Below are positions 25,073 to 34,700 of a stretch of DNA of 64,000 nucleotides, one piece after another. A model generated the notes under the pieces. That model was given only the letters and a program-made list of their open reading frames with translations, made no database searches and had not been told where the DNA came from. Within the stretch, counting starts at the first letter, position 1; every line of letters starts with the position of its first letter. The translations under genes and the position numbers were made by a program. This DNA comes from Parabacteroides merdae ATCC 43184 (GTDB lineage: Bacteria; Bacteroidota; Bacteroidia; Bacteroidales; Tannerellaceae), in the NCBI RefSeq assembly GCF_025151215.1, contig NZ_CP102286.1, positions 2,542,001-2,606,000 on the forward strand. The letters are read 5' to 3'.

Positions 25073-25113
25073 GTAAAAAAAGAACCCTTGAACTATCTCT
25101 AATTCAAGGGTTT
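25073..25113 (-). terminator. Intrinsic terminator of tRNA-Phe
   Basis: On the minus strand an AACCCTTGAA stem, 9-base loop and TTCAAGGGTT arm are followed by CTTTTTTT, about 20 bp beyond the tRNA 3' end. Confidence 0.8.
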
Positions 25114-25133
25114 TCTAAAATTGAAAAGCTTTT

Positions 25134-25209
25134 TGGTGGTGCCACCAGGAATCGAACCGGGGACACAAGGATTTTCAGTCCTTTGCTCTACCAACTGAGC
25201 TATGGCACC
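25134..25209 (-). tRNA. tRNA-Phe (anticodon GAA)
   Basis: The minus strand folds as a standard tRNA: acceptor GGTGCCA/TGGCACC, D-arm AGCTCAGTTGGTAGAGC, anticodon arm GGACTGAAAATCC with anticodon GAA, T-arm CCCCGGTTCGATTCCTGG region and an encoded 3' ACCA. It is transcribed alone from a promoter at 25230-25260 and ended by its own hairpin. The integrase lies directly on its 3' side, so the 3' end probably serves as attachment site. Confidence 0.95.
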
Positions 25210-25229
25210 CTTGTTTTGTTTAACGGGTG

Positions 25230-25260
25230 CAAAGATATGAATCTTTTTTGAGTCTTGCAA
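25230..25260 (-). promoter_or_regulatory. tRNA-Phe promoter
   Basis: The minus strand has TATCTTTG at 25230-25237 (-7 box, TAnnTTTG) and TTG at 25258-25260, 20 bp upstream, the right spacing for the Bacteroidales -33 element. Confidence 0.7.
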
Positions 25261-25286
25261 TAGGCAGAGCTACTTTTTACTGATTT

Positions 25287-26318
25287 TTATTCTTCCAAAG
25301 AATTCCAGCCTTGTGCTTTTAGTTCGACTTCGCCTCCATCACGACCTACCAAGTAGTTACCGAGATCGGGTTTTGTAATATGACCGATTACTTTAACACC
25401 TTTCATTTCAGATACTTTATCATGATCAGTGAGAGGAACAGTGAAAAGTAATTCATAGTCTTCACCACCATTTAAAGCTGCAGTTACCAAATTCATATTA
25501 AATTGTTCAGCCATTGCAGCCGTTTGATAATCGATAGGAATTCTATCTTCATATACGCGACATCCGACATTACTTTCTTTTGAAATATGCAAAAGTTCGG
25601 AAGACAGACCGTCTGATATGTCCATCATTGCTGTAGGGATAATCCCCGCATGACGAAGCATCTCTATAATATCTTTACGAGCTTCCGGCTTCAATTGACG
25701 TTCCAACAGATATTCTTTGCCTGTAAAATCCGGTGTGAAATCTTTTTCACCTTTAAATATCCTTTTTTCGCGTTCTAATAATTGCAATCCCATATAAGCA
25801 GCTCCTAAATCCCCGGAAACACATATCAAATCCGTTTCTTGGGCTCCACTGCGAAGAACAACTTTGTCTCTTTCTCCTTCCCCAATACAAGTGATACTGA
25901 TGCAAAGCCCTGTTAAAGAAGCAGAAGTGTCTCCTCCGACAATATCGACTCCATATACATCACAGGCCAACTTTAGCCCAGCATAAAAATCTTCTACATC
26001 CTCAACAGAAAAACGTTTGGAAATACCAAGTGATACAGTGATCTGCTTAGGCTGGCCGTTCATGGCATAAATATCGGAGAAATTTACAACAGCCGATTTA
26101 TATCCGAGATGTTTTAAAGGTACATAAGTCAAGTCGAAATGAATACCTTCCAATAATAGATCGGTGGTGACAAGCACTTGTCTATCCTCATAGGAGAGGA
26201 TTGCCGCATCATCGCCTACGCCCTTTATCGTACTATTATTCTTTATTTCAATCCTGTCAGTTAGGTGGCGAATCAAACCGAATTCGCCTAATGTTGATAT
26301 TTCTGTCCTGTTACTCAT
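25287..26318 (-). CDS. thiL: Thiamine-monophosphate kinase
   Basis: A 343-residue ATP-dependent kinase of the PurM-like fold that converts thiamine phosphate to the cofactor thiamine diphosphate in the cytoplasm. Family motifs are KGVGDDAAIL (about residues 32-41), TTDLLLEGIHFD (52-63), NFSDIYAMNGQP (79-90), DIVGGDTSAS (metal-binding), MDISDGLSSELLHI and NGGEDYELLFTV near the C-terminus. Length is normal. Its start overlaps the lpxK stop by 8 bp, so the two genes form an operon although their pathways are unrelated. Confidence 0.95.
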   Translation of the reverse strand: MSNRTEISTLGEFGLIRHLTDRIEIKNNSTIKGVGDDAAILSYEDRQVLVTTDLLLEGIHFDLTYVPLKHLGYKSAVVNFSDIYAMNGQPKQITVSLGISKRFSVEDVEDFYAGLKLACDVYGVDIVGGDTSASLTGLCISITCIGEGERDKVVLRSGAQETDLICVSGDLGAAYMGLQLLEREKRIFKGEKDFTPDFTGKEYLLERQLKPEARKDIIEMLRHAGIIPTAMMDISDGLSSELLHISKESNVGCRVYEDRIPIDYQTAAMAEQFNMNLVTAALNGGEDYELLFTVPLTDHDKVSEMKGVKVIGHITKPDLGNYLVGRDGGEVELKAQGWNSLEE

Positions 26319-27423
26319 ATTTGTTTTGTAATATATTATTTTTGGGAAATGTGATAATATGTTTTTTTATTGTCTCATTAAAACTCTGCTCATTGTAAAA
26401 CCTGATTACAATCGGTAGATAATATAAATATTTCTTCCAACTTTCCGGAACAAGAGGACTGTTTTTTAAACGTGCTGCATCTTTTTCTGTTACTAAAATC
26501 AATTTTCCAGGTGAAGTCATCTTTTCGAATATCACATCCAATTTCTTGAAATCTGACTTGCTAAACGTATGATGATCAGGAAAAACGACCGGCAACACTT
26601 TATTTGAATACTTTTCTGCCTCACGAATAAATGGAGTGGGAACTGCAATACCTGATATCAACAATATATCATCTTCTTTTCCAATATTTTTATGGTTTAA
26701 GAAACGAGCTTCCGAGGGGAATACAGGTTTGACTTCTCCATAAACGATGCTGGTAAAAAAAAGTAACTGGTGAGCCCGCAACTTCATATTTTCTTCAATA
26801 ATACGAAAATCGATCGGCTTCATATCTTCGTCGCATTTAGTAACAACCACGATATCTGTTCGGTTTATATTACTTATCGGTTCTCTCAGGTGTCCGGTAG
26901 GCATTAGTTTATCATTATAAAATAAACGATGGTAGTCACTCAACACGATCGAAAGGGAAGGGTGCACATATCTATGTTGATATGCATCATCTAACAGAAT
27001 TACTTCAGGTCTGTCTTTTTCAGGGAGGGATAAAAGATTTTGAATCCCCCGGCGGCGATTAGCGTCGACAGCGACAAGTATATCCGGAAATTTATTTTTC
27101 ATTTGAAAAGGTTCATCTCCGATCTCCAAACTGGAACTTTCAGAATCAGCAAGAATAAACCCCGATGTTTTTCTTTTGTACCCTCGGCTTAATACTGCAA
27201 TGCGATATTTATCTTTCAGTAAACGTATGATATATTCTGTATGGGGAGTTTTACCCGTTCCTCCTACAGATAAGTTTCCTATGCAGATCACAGGAATAGA
27301 ATATTGTTCGGAATGTAAAATACCCCAATCAAAAAGTCGATTTCGCAACCATATCCCAATTCCATATAAAAAGGAAAGGGGAGCCAGGTAGGAATTAAGT
27401 TTTATTTTGTCATTTTTTTGCAT
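26311..27423 (-). CDS. lpxK: Tetraacyldisaccharide 4'-kinase
   Basis: A 370-residue membrane-associated kinase that phosphorylates the 4' position of the lipid A disaccharide precursor. The P-loop is at GNLSVGGTGKTPHTEYI (about residues 48-64), preceded by the amphipathic N-terminal membrane-binding helix (LSFLYGIGIWLRNRLFDWGI). VILLDDAYQHR and VVVTKCDED are further family motifs. Length is normal for Bacteroidetes LpxK. It is the first gene of a two-gene operon with thiL. Confidence 0.95.
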   Translation of the reverse strand: MQKNDKIKLNSYLAPLSFLYGIGIWLRNRLFDWGILHSEQYSIPVICIGNLSVGGTGKTPHTEYIIRLLKDKYRIAVLSRGYKRKTSGFILADSESSSLEIGDEPFQMKNKFPDILVAVDANRRRGIQNLLSLPEKDRPEVILLDDAYQHRYVHPSLSIVLSDYHRLFYNDKLMPTGHLREPISNINRTDIVVVTKCDEDMKPIDFRIIEENMKLRAHQLLFFTSIVYGEVKPVFPSEARFLNHKNIGKEDDILLISGIAVPTPFIREAEKYSNKVLPVVFPDHHTFSKSDFKKLDVIFEKMTSPGKLILVTEKDAARLKNSPLVPESWKKYLYYLPIVIRFYNEQSFNETIKKHIITFPKNNILQNKYE

Positions 27424-27442
27424 GTAACTTCTTATCTGCTGA

Positions 27443-27450
27443 CAAATATA
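27443..27450 (-). promoter_or_regulatory. -7 box of the lpxK-thiL operon
   Basis: The minus strand reads TATATTTG, a perfect TAnnTTTG box, 20 bp upstream of the lpxK ATG. Confidence 0.6.
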
Positions 27451-27620
27451 GTTAACTTATCGGTGGCTGTCTGTTTTTTATTTGTTTATTTCAAAAAGAA
27501 GATACAATTTGAATCTCTTTGAAAGATAAGTTTGCGTTTATTCTGAAATATTTTCAGGGAGTTTGTGACTATACACATTTATTGTAGAATTAAGTCAATA
27601 TCCGGATAAGATATCCGTCG

Positions 27621-27628
27621 TATCTTTG
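27621..27628 (+). promoter_or_regulatory. -7 box of ung
   Basis: TATCTTTG matches the Bacteroidales -7 consensus 66 bp upstream of the ung start. A second, looser box (TATACTTTTGC) lies at about 27658, so either could be used. Confidence 0.5.
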
Positions 27629-27693
27629 TTGTCTTCTTGATAATCTCTTGTAAATTATATACTTTTGCATTGTCCCAATTAACATGCTATGCC

Positions 27694-28356
27694 ATGAATG
27701 TCAAAATAGAAGAAAGCTGGCGAAAACGCCTTCAGGAAGAATTTGATAAACCATACTTTGAGCAGTTGGTCACATTTGTCAAGAACGAATACAGAAGCGC
27801 CCATGTGCTTCCTCCCGGACACCAGATCTTCCATATTTTTAATGCCTGTCCATTCGAGAAAGTGAAGGTTGTTATACTTGGACAAGACCCTTATCCCAAT
27901 CCGGGGCAATACTACGGAGTCTGCTTCTCCGTCCCGCAAGGAGTTCCCATTCCTGGATCACTGGCCAACATATTCAAAGAAATACACCAAGACTTAGGCA
28001 AACCGATCCCCACATCCGGCAATCTGGACCGTTGGGTAGAGCAAGGCGTGTTTCCTATGAACTCGGTCCTGACTGTACGGGCTCACGAAACCGGCTCACA
28101 TCGGAATATGGGATGGGAAACTTTTACAGATGCAGTGATAAAGAAATTGAGCGATGGACGTGAGAATCTGGTATTCATGCTGTGGGGAAGTTATGCAAAA
28201 GAGAAGATCGCCCTTATCGACACCCATAAACACTTGGTGCTGACAACCGTGCATCCGTCTCCACGCTCTGCTGACCATGGTTTCTTCGGCTGTAAACACT
28301 TCAGCAAGGCGAATACTTTCCTCCAAAGCAAAGGTATTCAAAAGATTGACTGGTAA
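27694..28356 (+). CDS. ung: Uracil-DNA glycosylase, family 1
   Basis: A 220-residue DNA repair enzyme that removes uracil from DNA. Motif A is GQDPYPNPGQYYGVCFS (about residues 62-78, with the catalytic Asp); most family members have His after GQDPY, here Pro-Asn. The C-terminal loop HPSPRS (about 187-192) contains the catalytic His. NSVLTVRAHETGSHRN matches the conserved NxxLTV region. The start MNVKIEESWRKRLQ at 27694 is chosen over the longer frame because it aligns with family N-termini. Confidence 0.94.
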   Translation: MNVKIEESWRKRLQEEFDKPYFEQLVTFVKNEYRSAHVLPPGHQIFHIFNACPFEKVKVVILGQDPYPNPGQYYGVCFSVPQGVPIPGSLANIFKEIHQDLGKPIPTSGNLDRWVEQGVFPMNSVLTVRAHETGSHRNMGWETFTDAVIKKLSDGRENLVFMLWGSYAKEKIALIDTHKHLVLTTVHPSPRSADHGFFGCKHFSKANTFLQSKGIQKIDW

Positions 28357-28366
28357 GAAGTACGAG

Positions 28367-28432
28367 TTCCGGACATCCGGGTGTAGCCATTCCGGACATC
28401 CGGGTGTGGAGAGCGGTAACATCCGGGTGTAG
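28367..28432. repeat. Three short direct repeats after ung
   Basis: TTCCGGACATCCGGGTGTAG occurs at 28367-28386, again with one change at 28390-28409, and as the shortened ACATCCGGGTGTAG at 28419-28432. Gaps are only 3-9 bp, so this is not a CRISPR array. It begins a few bases after the ung stop. Confidence 0.8.
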
Positions 28433-28710
28433 AAAGGCGGAAGATGGGCATGTTACCAAACTTTTCTGCTTGCTTTTCGTTCTTTTCCTACTTGTTTTAG
28501 TAAAAAAGGACCTTTATGTTGAGGGAACTATCTCCACACAGATGTATATCGGCACGGTTCCCTGCGTTTTTGTAAACAATACCGGCTACCCGTTTCAACG
28601 GCAGGTAGTGATACAAGTGTGATACAGGAATCCGGTATGTATCACTCCTTGCACACCATGTTTGTCAATGCTTGCAAAACAAAGTGTGATAGAGTGATAG
28701 AGAAACTGGA
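28433..28710. other. Intergenic region between ung and sprA
   Basis: No convincing gene is seen. It contains short repeated phrases (GTGATACA several times around 28608-28650) and a small open frame on the plus strand that lacks a plausible ribosome binding site and family resemblance. Confidence 0.4.
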
Positions 28711-31700
28711 TTATTGTGCAAGAGAGAACCGCAAACTGATACCGTAGTTTGAGTTTGAAGTCGGATAAGATGCACTCGATATCAACGGTTCATTGATCTG
28801 AATATCATAGAATGCACGGACCGTCAACGCACGGCTCAAACCGTAATCAGCCGAGAAGGAGATTGTCTTTGCGATGTTACCGCTAGTAGCCTGCGTCAGT
28901 TGAGTGTCGATTTTACGAATCAACGACTGCATCTTGTTGAACGAGAAATCGAGGCGAACGGTGAGGTCATTGCTGAAATCACGCGTTTTCTTCATCTTCA
29001 AAACCTTGTTGAACTCGGCATATTTGTAACCCAAACCGATCGTCACTTTCTTGGAAAGTGCTTCGACCAATTGGTAGGATGTCGTGTTCAGGCTTAAATT
29101 GCGGGTAGTCGAATAGTCCGCCCGAACCGTCACGTTATTCAACAGCGTCGCATCTGCACCCAACAAAGGACTAAACGCTTCGGTAAGGCTGACAGACGAA
29201 ATCGAATAAGGAGACGATGGTGTCGGGTTATCGTTCAGAATCGACTGGATATATCCCAGTCCGTCCTGCCCGGCATCCACCCAATTCAAGAAGGATGTGA
29301 AAGCACCTACCGAATAAGAACAACGGTACTGGTGACTCAACGTCAAGCTCTTGAAATATTTCTTGACAGCCGGAATCTTGATCAAGCCGTCGTAAGTAAC
29401 GCGCCAGTTAGGCAACATGCTCTTCAACGAAGGGAAAGCCGTCAAGCCTACCTTCTTCGGGTCCTTACCGGTATAAGCGGCCAGAAATGCAGGAATCAGG
29501 ACATCCGCCGAATTCCGGTTGACACCGTTCACATTACCTGTTCCCGGATTATAAGGCATTCCTCCCAAGCCTTTATCATGGATAAAGCCCACATCCGGAT
29601 ATTTCAAGCCGGAATACTTGCTTTCGATACGTTGGGCAATGATCTCGCGGTTTGCCAACAACTTGTCAAAGGCTTTCGAAGAATAGTTATTCATAGCATT
29701 GCCACTGCCTCCGAATGCGCTTCCCAGCGCGATTGTCGTCATGGTAAAGTTTCCCCCCATAATCTCCGGCATACCTTCATACATAAATTGTATTTCCGTA
29801 TTACGCGTATCGTTGCGAAGAGCCGTCAAGTCGATCTTCAATCCAGTGATCGGTTCGAGGTTCGCCCGTATATTCAGATTTTTCGTACTGGTCATGACTG
29901 CGGCATTCACGTCTCTCTCGGTATCCGTAATCAACCAGCCTTTTTCATATGCCTCGTCTATATAGCTACGACGCACGTCACCGAACGCAAAACCGATCCC
30001 CGGGGAAAGTCCGAATGAAGAACGTCCCTGGCCAAAGATATCACCGATCTCCGGACGGAAACCGGGCAGCATCATACCGGCAGAGTTCGTAAACTGAATA
30101 TTGAAACGGCGCACCATCATCAAAAAGCGGGCACTATGTTCAACCGCCTTGTAAAGAAAATCCTCAGTAGGGGCCGGTCCCGGTATGATCGTCAACTTCA
30201 AGCGCACCGTGTCTTGGTTCAAAATCTTAACCTGTGCGAAGTTGATCGGCTTGAACTTGACTTTGTAGACACGCCCGTCCGTTCTTCTGGCCGTGATTTG
30301 CACCTTTTTCGTAAACATTCCATGCTCGACAACCGTAGCGCTGTCCGGACTCAAGACAATTTCTTTTTCCAATTTCGGCTTTTTCTTCTTCTCCGTTTTT
30401 TTAGCCGTAGTCCGGGTATTGTTAAACTTCTGGTTGATCTTCTTCAAATATTTGTTTTTGTTGTAGAGAGATAACAGGTTCAAGTTCGCCTGCAAATCGA
30501 ACTGACGCTGGTTCTTGATCGTATTACCCATCTCGATATCTTCGCTTACCGTCGCTCCACGATCCCAGTTGTAAGTAGCATTGTAGCTCAAAGAAGCATT
30601 GGTCCAATCCAGAACCGGGATCAGCTGCAACGGCAACTGCCAGGTCGCCATAAACTGCTGGTCATACTTCATCGGGGTTCCCAGGTCAGCGATGCTCTTC
30701 TTCACGGAATCTTTCCATAACTGGTAACCGTCCGGGTTCAGTTCCTTATTCACCTGCACATACGGTTCTTCGATACGGGCATTCGTACCGGAACTGAACG
30801 TTATGTTCAGGTTATTCGTAAAAGCCCAGTTCAAACTGAAAGCACGGTCCCAATAGAAGTTCTGGCTGAATGTCACTGGTATATCGTTGGGGACACCTGT
30901 TGCCGCTCCTGTCAGGTCGCGTAATTTTATTTCGTAATAATTCCGCATCATGGCCGTCTGGAAGTTGATAGACGGGGCCACATTAAACGCCAGTTGTTTG
31001 GCATAGCGCGTATAGCCGTTGTTTTTCTTCAATAACTTATCGAATGGCTTGATCGGCTTGACATAAGGCACATAGCTATAGGCAAAATTAGCACGATAGT
31101 CTTTCGTCGTTTCATATTCCGTTTCCGGATTTTTCTTATCATTAATACTGTACGAATATCCGAGTGTAAAGTTTGCCGGATCATAAGGCATCGGATTCTT
31201 ACTCTTGATATTCACACGCACATTATTAAACGAAACACTCTTGATAACCGTCCTATCTTGAGAATAATCACGGATCGAATCCTTCTCAGCCTTTGTTTCC
31301 GCCTTATCGATAGCATCCTTCAGTTTGACATCCTGATCCAGCGGATTGTATTTCGGATCATATGTTTCTTTCGAATAGGCATAATAGAACGGGATGCTGA
31401 CTTGCGCCTTTTCCGGGAACAGCTTACCCAATTCGATAGAGGTCGCCACGTTATACTGTTTGAAGTCCTCCATCCGGCGTTCATTCAAAGACTGGTCAAG
31501 AGCACCAAAGCCGGCCGTTTCGATACGTCCGCCCACATTCACCGTTCCCAAGTCGGAAAGCGCAACATTCAAATTCGCATTAGCAGCCCACCCACCTTCT
31601 TCATTGAAGTCGGTCAGGCGCAATTCGTTCACCCAAACTTCCCCGCTCTTCAACTTATTACGCACGTTACGCACACCGATCATGACTGTCTTCACTTCGG

Positions 31701-34700
31701 AAAGACTCGGATTGCCTTTGACACGGATCGTATTGCCATCGTTGTCCGGATCCCTACCAGAATAGACAGTCTGGAAAGACACTCCATTCGTACCGGACCG
31801 TTTTTCCCGGTTACGCTCCAGTTTTAGGTCCGTCAAAATCTCCAAACGGAAATTCAACATGTTTTCTGCCGGCCAAACGATTTTCTGGTGTTCCGAATTG
31901 TTATAGTTATACTCCCCGTGCGGAGTCAATTTCAACGGTACTTCATATTCGTAATAGTTATTCTTATAGTCCGATCCCAGGCGGATAAAAACAGCGAGAT
32001 CGCCATCTGCAAGATCGTTTACATCCAATTTCGGAGCCTCGGCATGTGTAAACAGTTGCAAGCGCTTATACTGCCGCAAATCATAATTCGTATTCTTATA
32101 CACGGCACGTGCATCTTGAGCGGCAAGGTCCGTTATCTTTAAAGAAAGCGCCTGTTCGTTCTCCTGACGGATCTGAGGCTGGCTTGGATCCAGTACACGG
32201 CTGACGCCCGGGGGCAATGTATAGCTGACCGGATCCCTGTCACTGTTTTCCTCGATATTGACAGTCGAGACTTCCAATTTACCCTTCACTGCGGGCGGCA
32301 TCTTCGGATCGGACAAATCCTGCTCGTAGGATCGCCATTCTCCGCGTACCAATTGCAGAGTACCGAAGCGCAACACGACCGATTCCTTAAATCCTGTCAT
32401 ATACATACGCATGAAACGAATCGTCTTGAAATCATTGATTGCCCCCACACGACGCTGGTATTGTTTTACCGGAATCTTAAATTGATACCAGGTAACGGAT
32501 TCTGTCGTACCATCCGCCAATCTTACTGATGAAGTACGTTTATCCGCAATGAAGTTTTCACCGACAACCGTATCCTGCGGAGTTATCCTGACTTTGTATT
32601 CGAAATATTTTTCATTTTTATTCAGAGTATTGTCCTGATTGATGTCTTCTACATCAGGCACGGTCTTGGAAGAAGTGCTGTAGCGCTCGCCCGAATCGTT
32701 GATATCTTTCGAGTTTCCTTCCGTTCCATTATAGCGTTTGTAACGTGTTAAGATATCCACCTCCTGAGAATCATAGTCCGAACCACGAAAATAGTGGAAC
32801 TTGTCACCGGCCGGATCAAAGAAAGGGGACAGCTGTAACGGATCGTTCTCCATCTCGGTTAGGGTTACCGCATTCAATTTCTGGCGTAATTTATTCAGAT
32901 AATCCTGGTAAGCCGGATATTCCTTTTCTTCATCCGAGGATAAACCGTTCAGGCCGACATCCTGCAACAGACGTGCACCTGCCGTATTGTCGAAGGCATA
33001 AACTGTACTCTGCTGTTTTGGAACCTTACCCCAAACAGTATAATCGACCTTAGACGTATCGCCATCGATTGGCAATCCGTTTTCGAAGAACTTCTTTTCA
33101 TCCTTCAATATGTCTTCCGATATCTCACCCAAATTAAAATACAGATCCCCCCCTGTTGTCTGACGATCATAAATGAACGGATCGAGCATCCAAAATTCGA
33201 TATATTCGACATTCGCCGTCTCAAAGTCACTCTGGTCTATCTTTCGCATCATTCCACCGAAACGCTTTTCCGGGTTTTGCAATGTTCCGTCAGGATTAAT
33301 ATTATCGGCATCCAAGTTATACGGTCCGCGTTCCTGCGGATAGTAAGCCATGTTCAGAACTGTCAACGTATTACTTTCACTCATGCTTTGCTGCCGTTGC
33401 GGGAACAACTCTCTCGTCTCGATAGCACGGACATAATGGTTGGACAAATCTTTTGTCGTAATATATTTCGGACGCAAAGAAGAATTTTTACGCGTGAACA
33501 ATCCGTCGATCGTGTACCAAGCGAGCAAAGCACGACTTTTCCCGTAATCGATATTATTGGTCAGCCCGGCTTCCGGGAACAATTGGGGCGTACCATCGTC
33601 ATAAGGCACACTGGACAACTGCCAGGGATAAGGGTCGGAGAGGTCGAAATTGCTCTGTGTCGACTCGAAGTCATCCAGATACGAATATCCCCCCGTGTTC
33701 TTGTTTTCGTAATGCCCGGCAATCAAATGAGCGAACTCCGCATTGAAAGATATCTGGCTGGGTTTGCTTAGGTTCAGCAACGGCAGCTTGTCGAACATAT
33801 TGGTAAGCCACTGACTCTCGCCCTTATAAGCCATATTGACACCCCAGAGCGTATTCTTTATCGCTTCGTCGCCCATCGTCGTCTTGGTGGTCAACGGCAT
33901 TTCGGACATGTGCATGATGGTAGCGCCTACCATCAGATTCGGGTTGAACTGATAGTTCAAGTCCAATCCCATCATGGTCTTACGCTGCATGTTATAGGCT
34001 GTCTGGTTTTCCAGCGAGACACTGACCGGCGTGCCTGCAGAAATAATACTTTCGTTCAGGATCGTTACCACGCCGGAAGTATAGTCAACAGTATAATCTA
34101 CATTCTCGGTTAATATCGCTCCGCCAGCCGTTACTTTCACTGAACCTCGCGCTACGTTGGAAGCTCCCAACTGTATCTCGGCACCCGAAGAGGCTTTGTA
34201 TTCCCCCTCCAGTTTGAACTTATTCTTTTCAGCAATCTGTCTGGCGACAGTCAATGTCGAGTCGTAGAGTTCCTGGAATACATATTTGTCAGCAATCGCA
34301 TCATTGTTAATCTTTTTACGCAGATAGGAGCCGAATGGTTCCACACTTGGAAAAATAATTTTCCCATTATCGGCAAGGACGGTCACACCTTCAATAAAGT
34401 CGTATATACCATCCGGATGCGGCTGATTGTTGGAATCATAGCTATCCAGGTTCAGCACTCGTAACAAGATTTGGTTGGCAATCGCCCCTTCCGGCAAATA
34501 GTTGACATACGTACCGGTTGTATCGCTTTGATACATGATATTCAACTTGAACTTCTCTTTTTGGACAGAGTAAGCTCCTAATGAATAGATATTTTTCATC
34601 ATCAGGTCCCAAAAAGGCATATCAGGCGACATGGTAATTCCTTTCAACAACTTCACATACAGGCAAGAGGCAGCCGATGAAGGATTGTCAGTCGAGAACT

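Larger units (their letters stand above)
24672..25133. other. Integrase-to-tRNA att region
   Basis: No protein gene is credible here. The stretch is AT-rich and holds the candidate arm-site repeats and the tRNA terminator listed separately. In a tRNA-integrated element this is where the element's attachment sequences and excision-factor sites would be expected. Confidence 0.45.

Noticed and set aside
25060-25251. Plus-strand 63-codon frame
   Set aside because: It is antisense to tRNA-Phe and its terminator.
28367-28432. Possible CRISPR array
   Set aside because: There are only three units, with 3-9 bp between them and no spacers of normal size, and no cas genes nearby.
28404-28622. 72-codon frame with a hydrophobic middle after ung
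   Set aside because: It starts inside the short direct repeats, has no ribosome binding site that I can see and matches no family.
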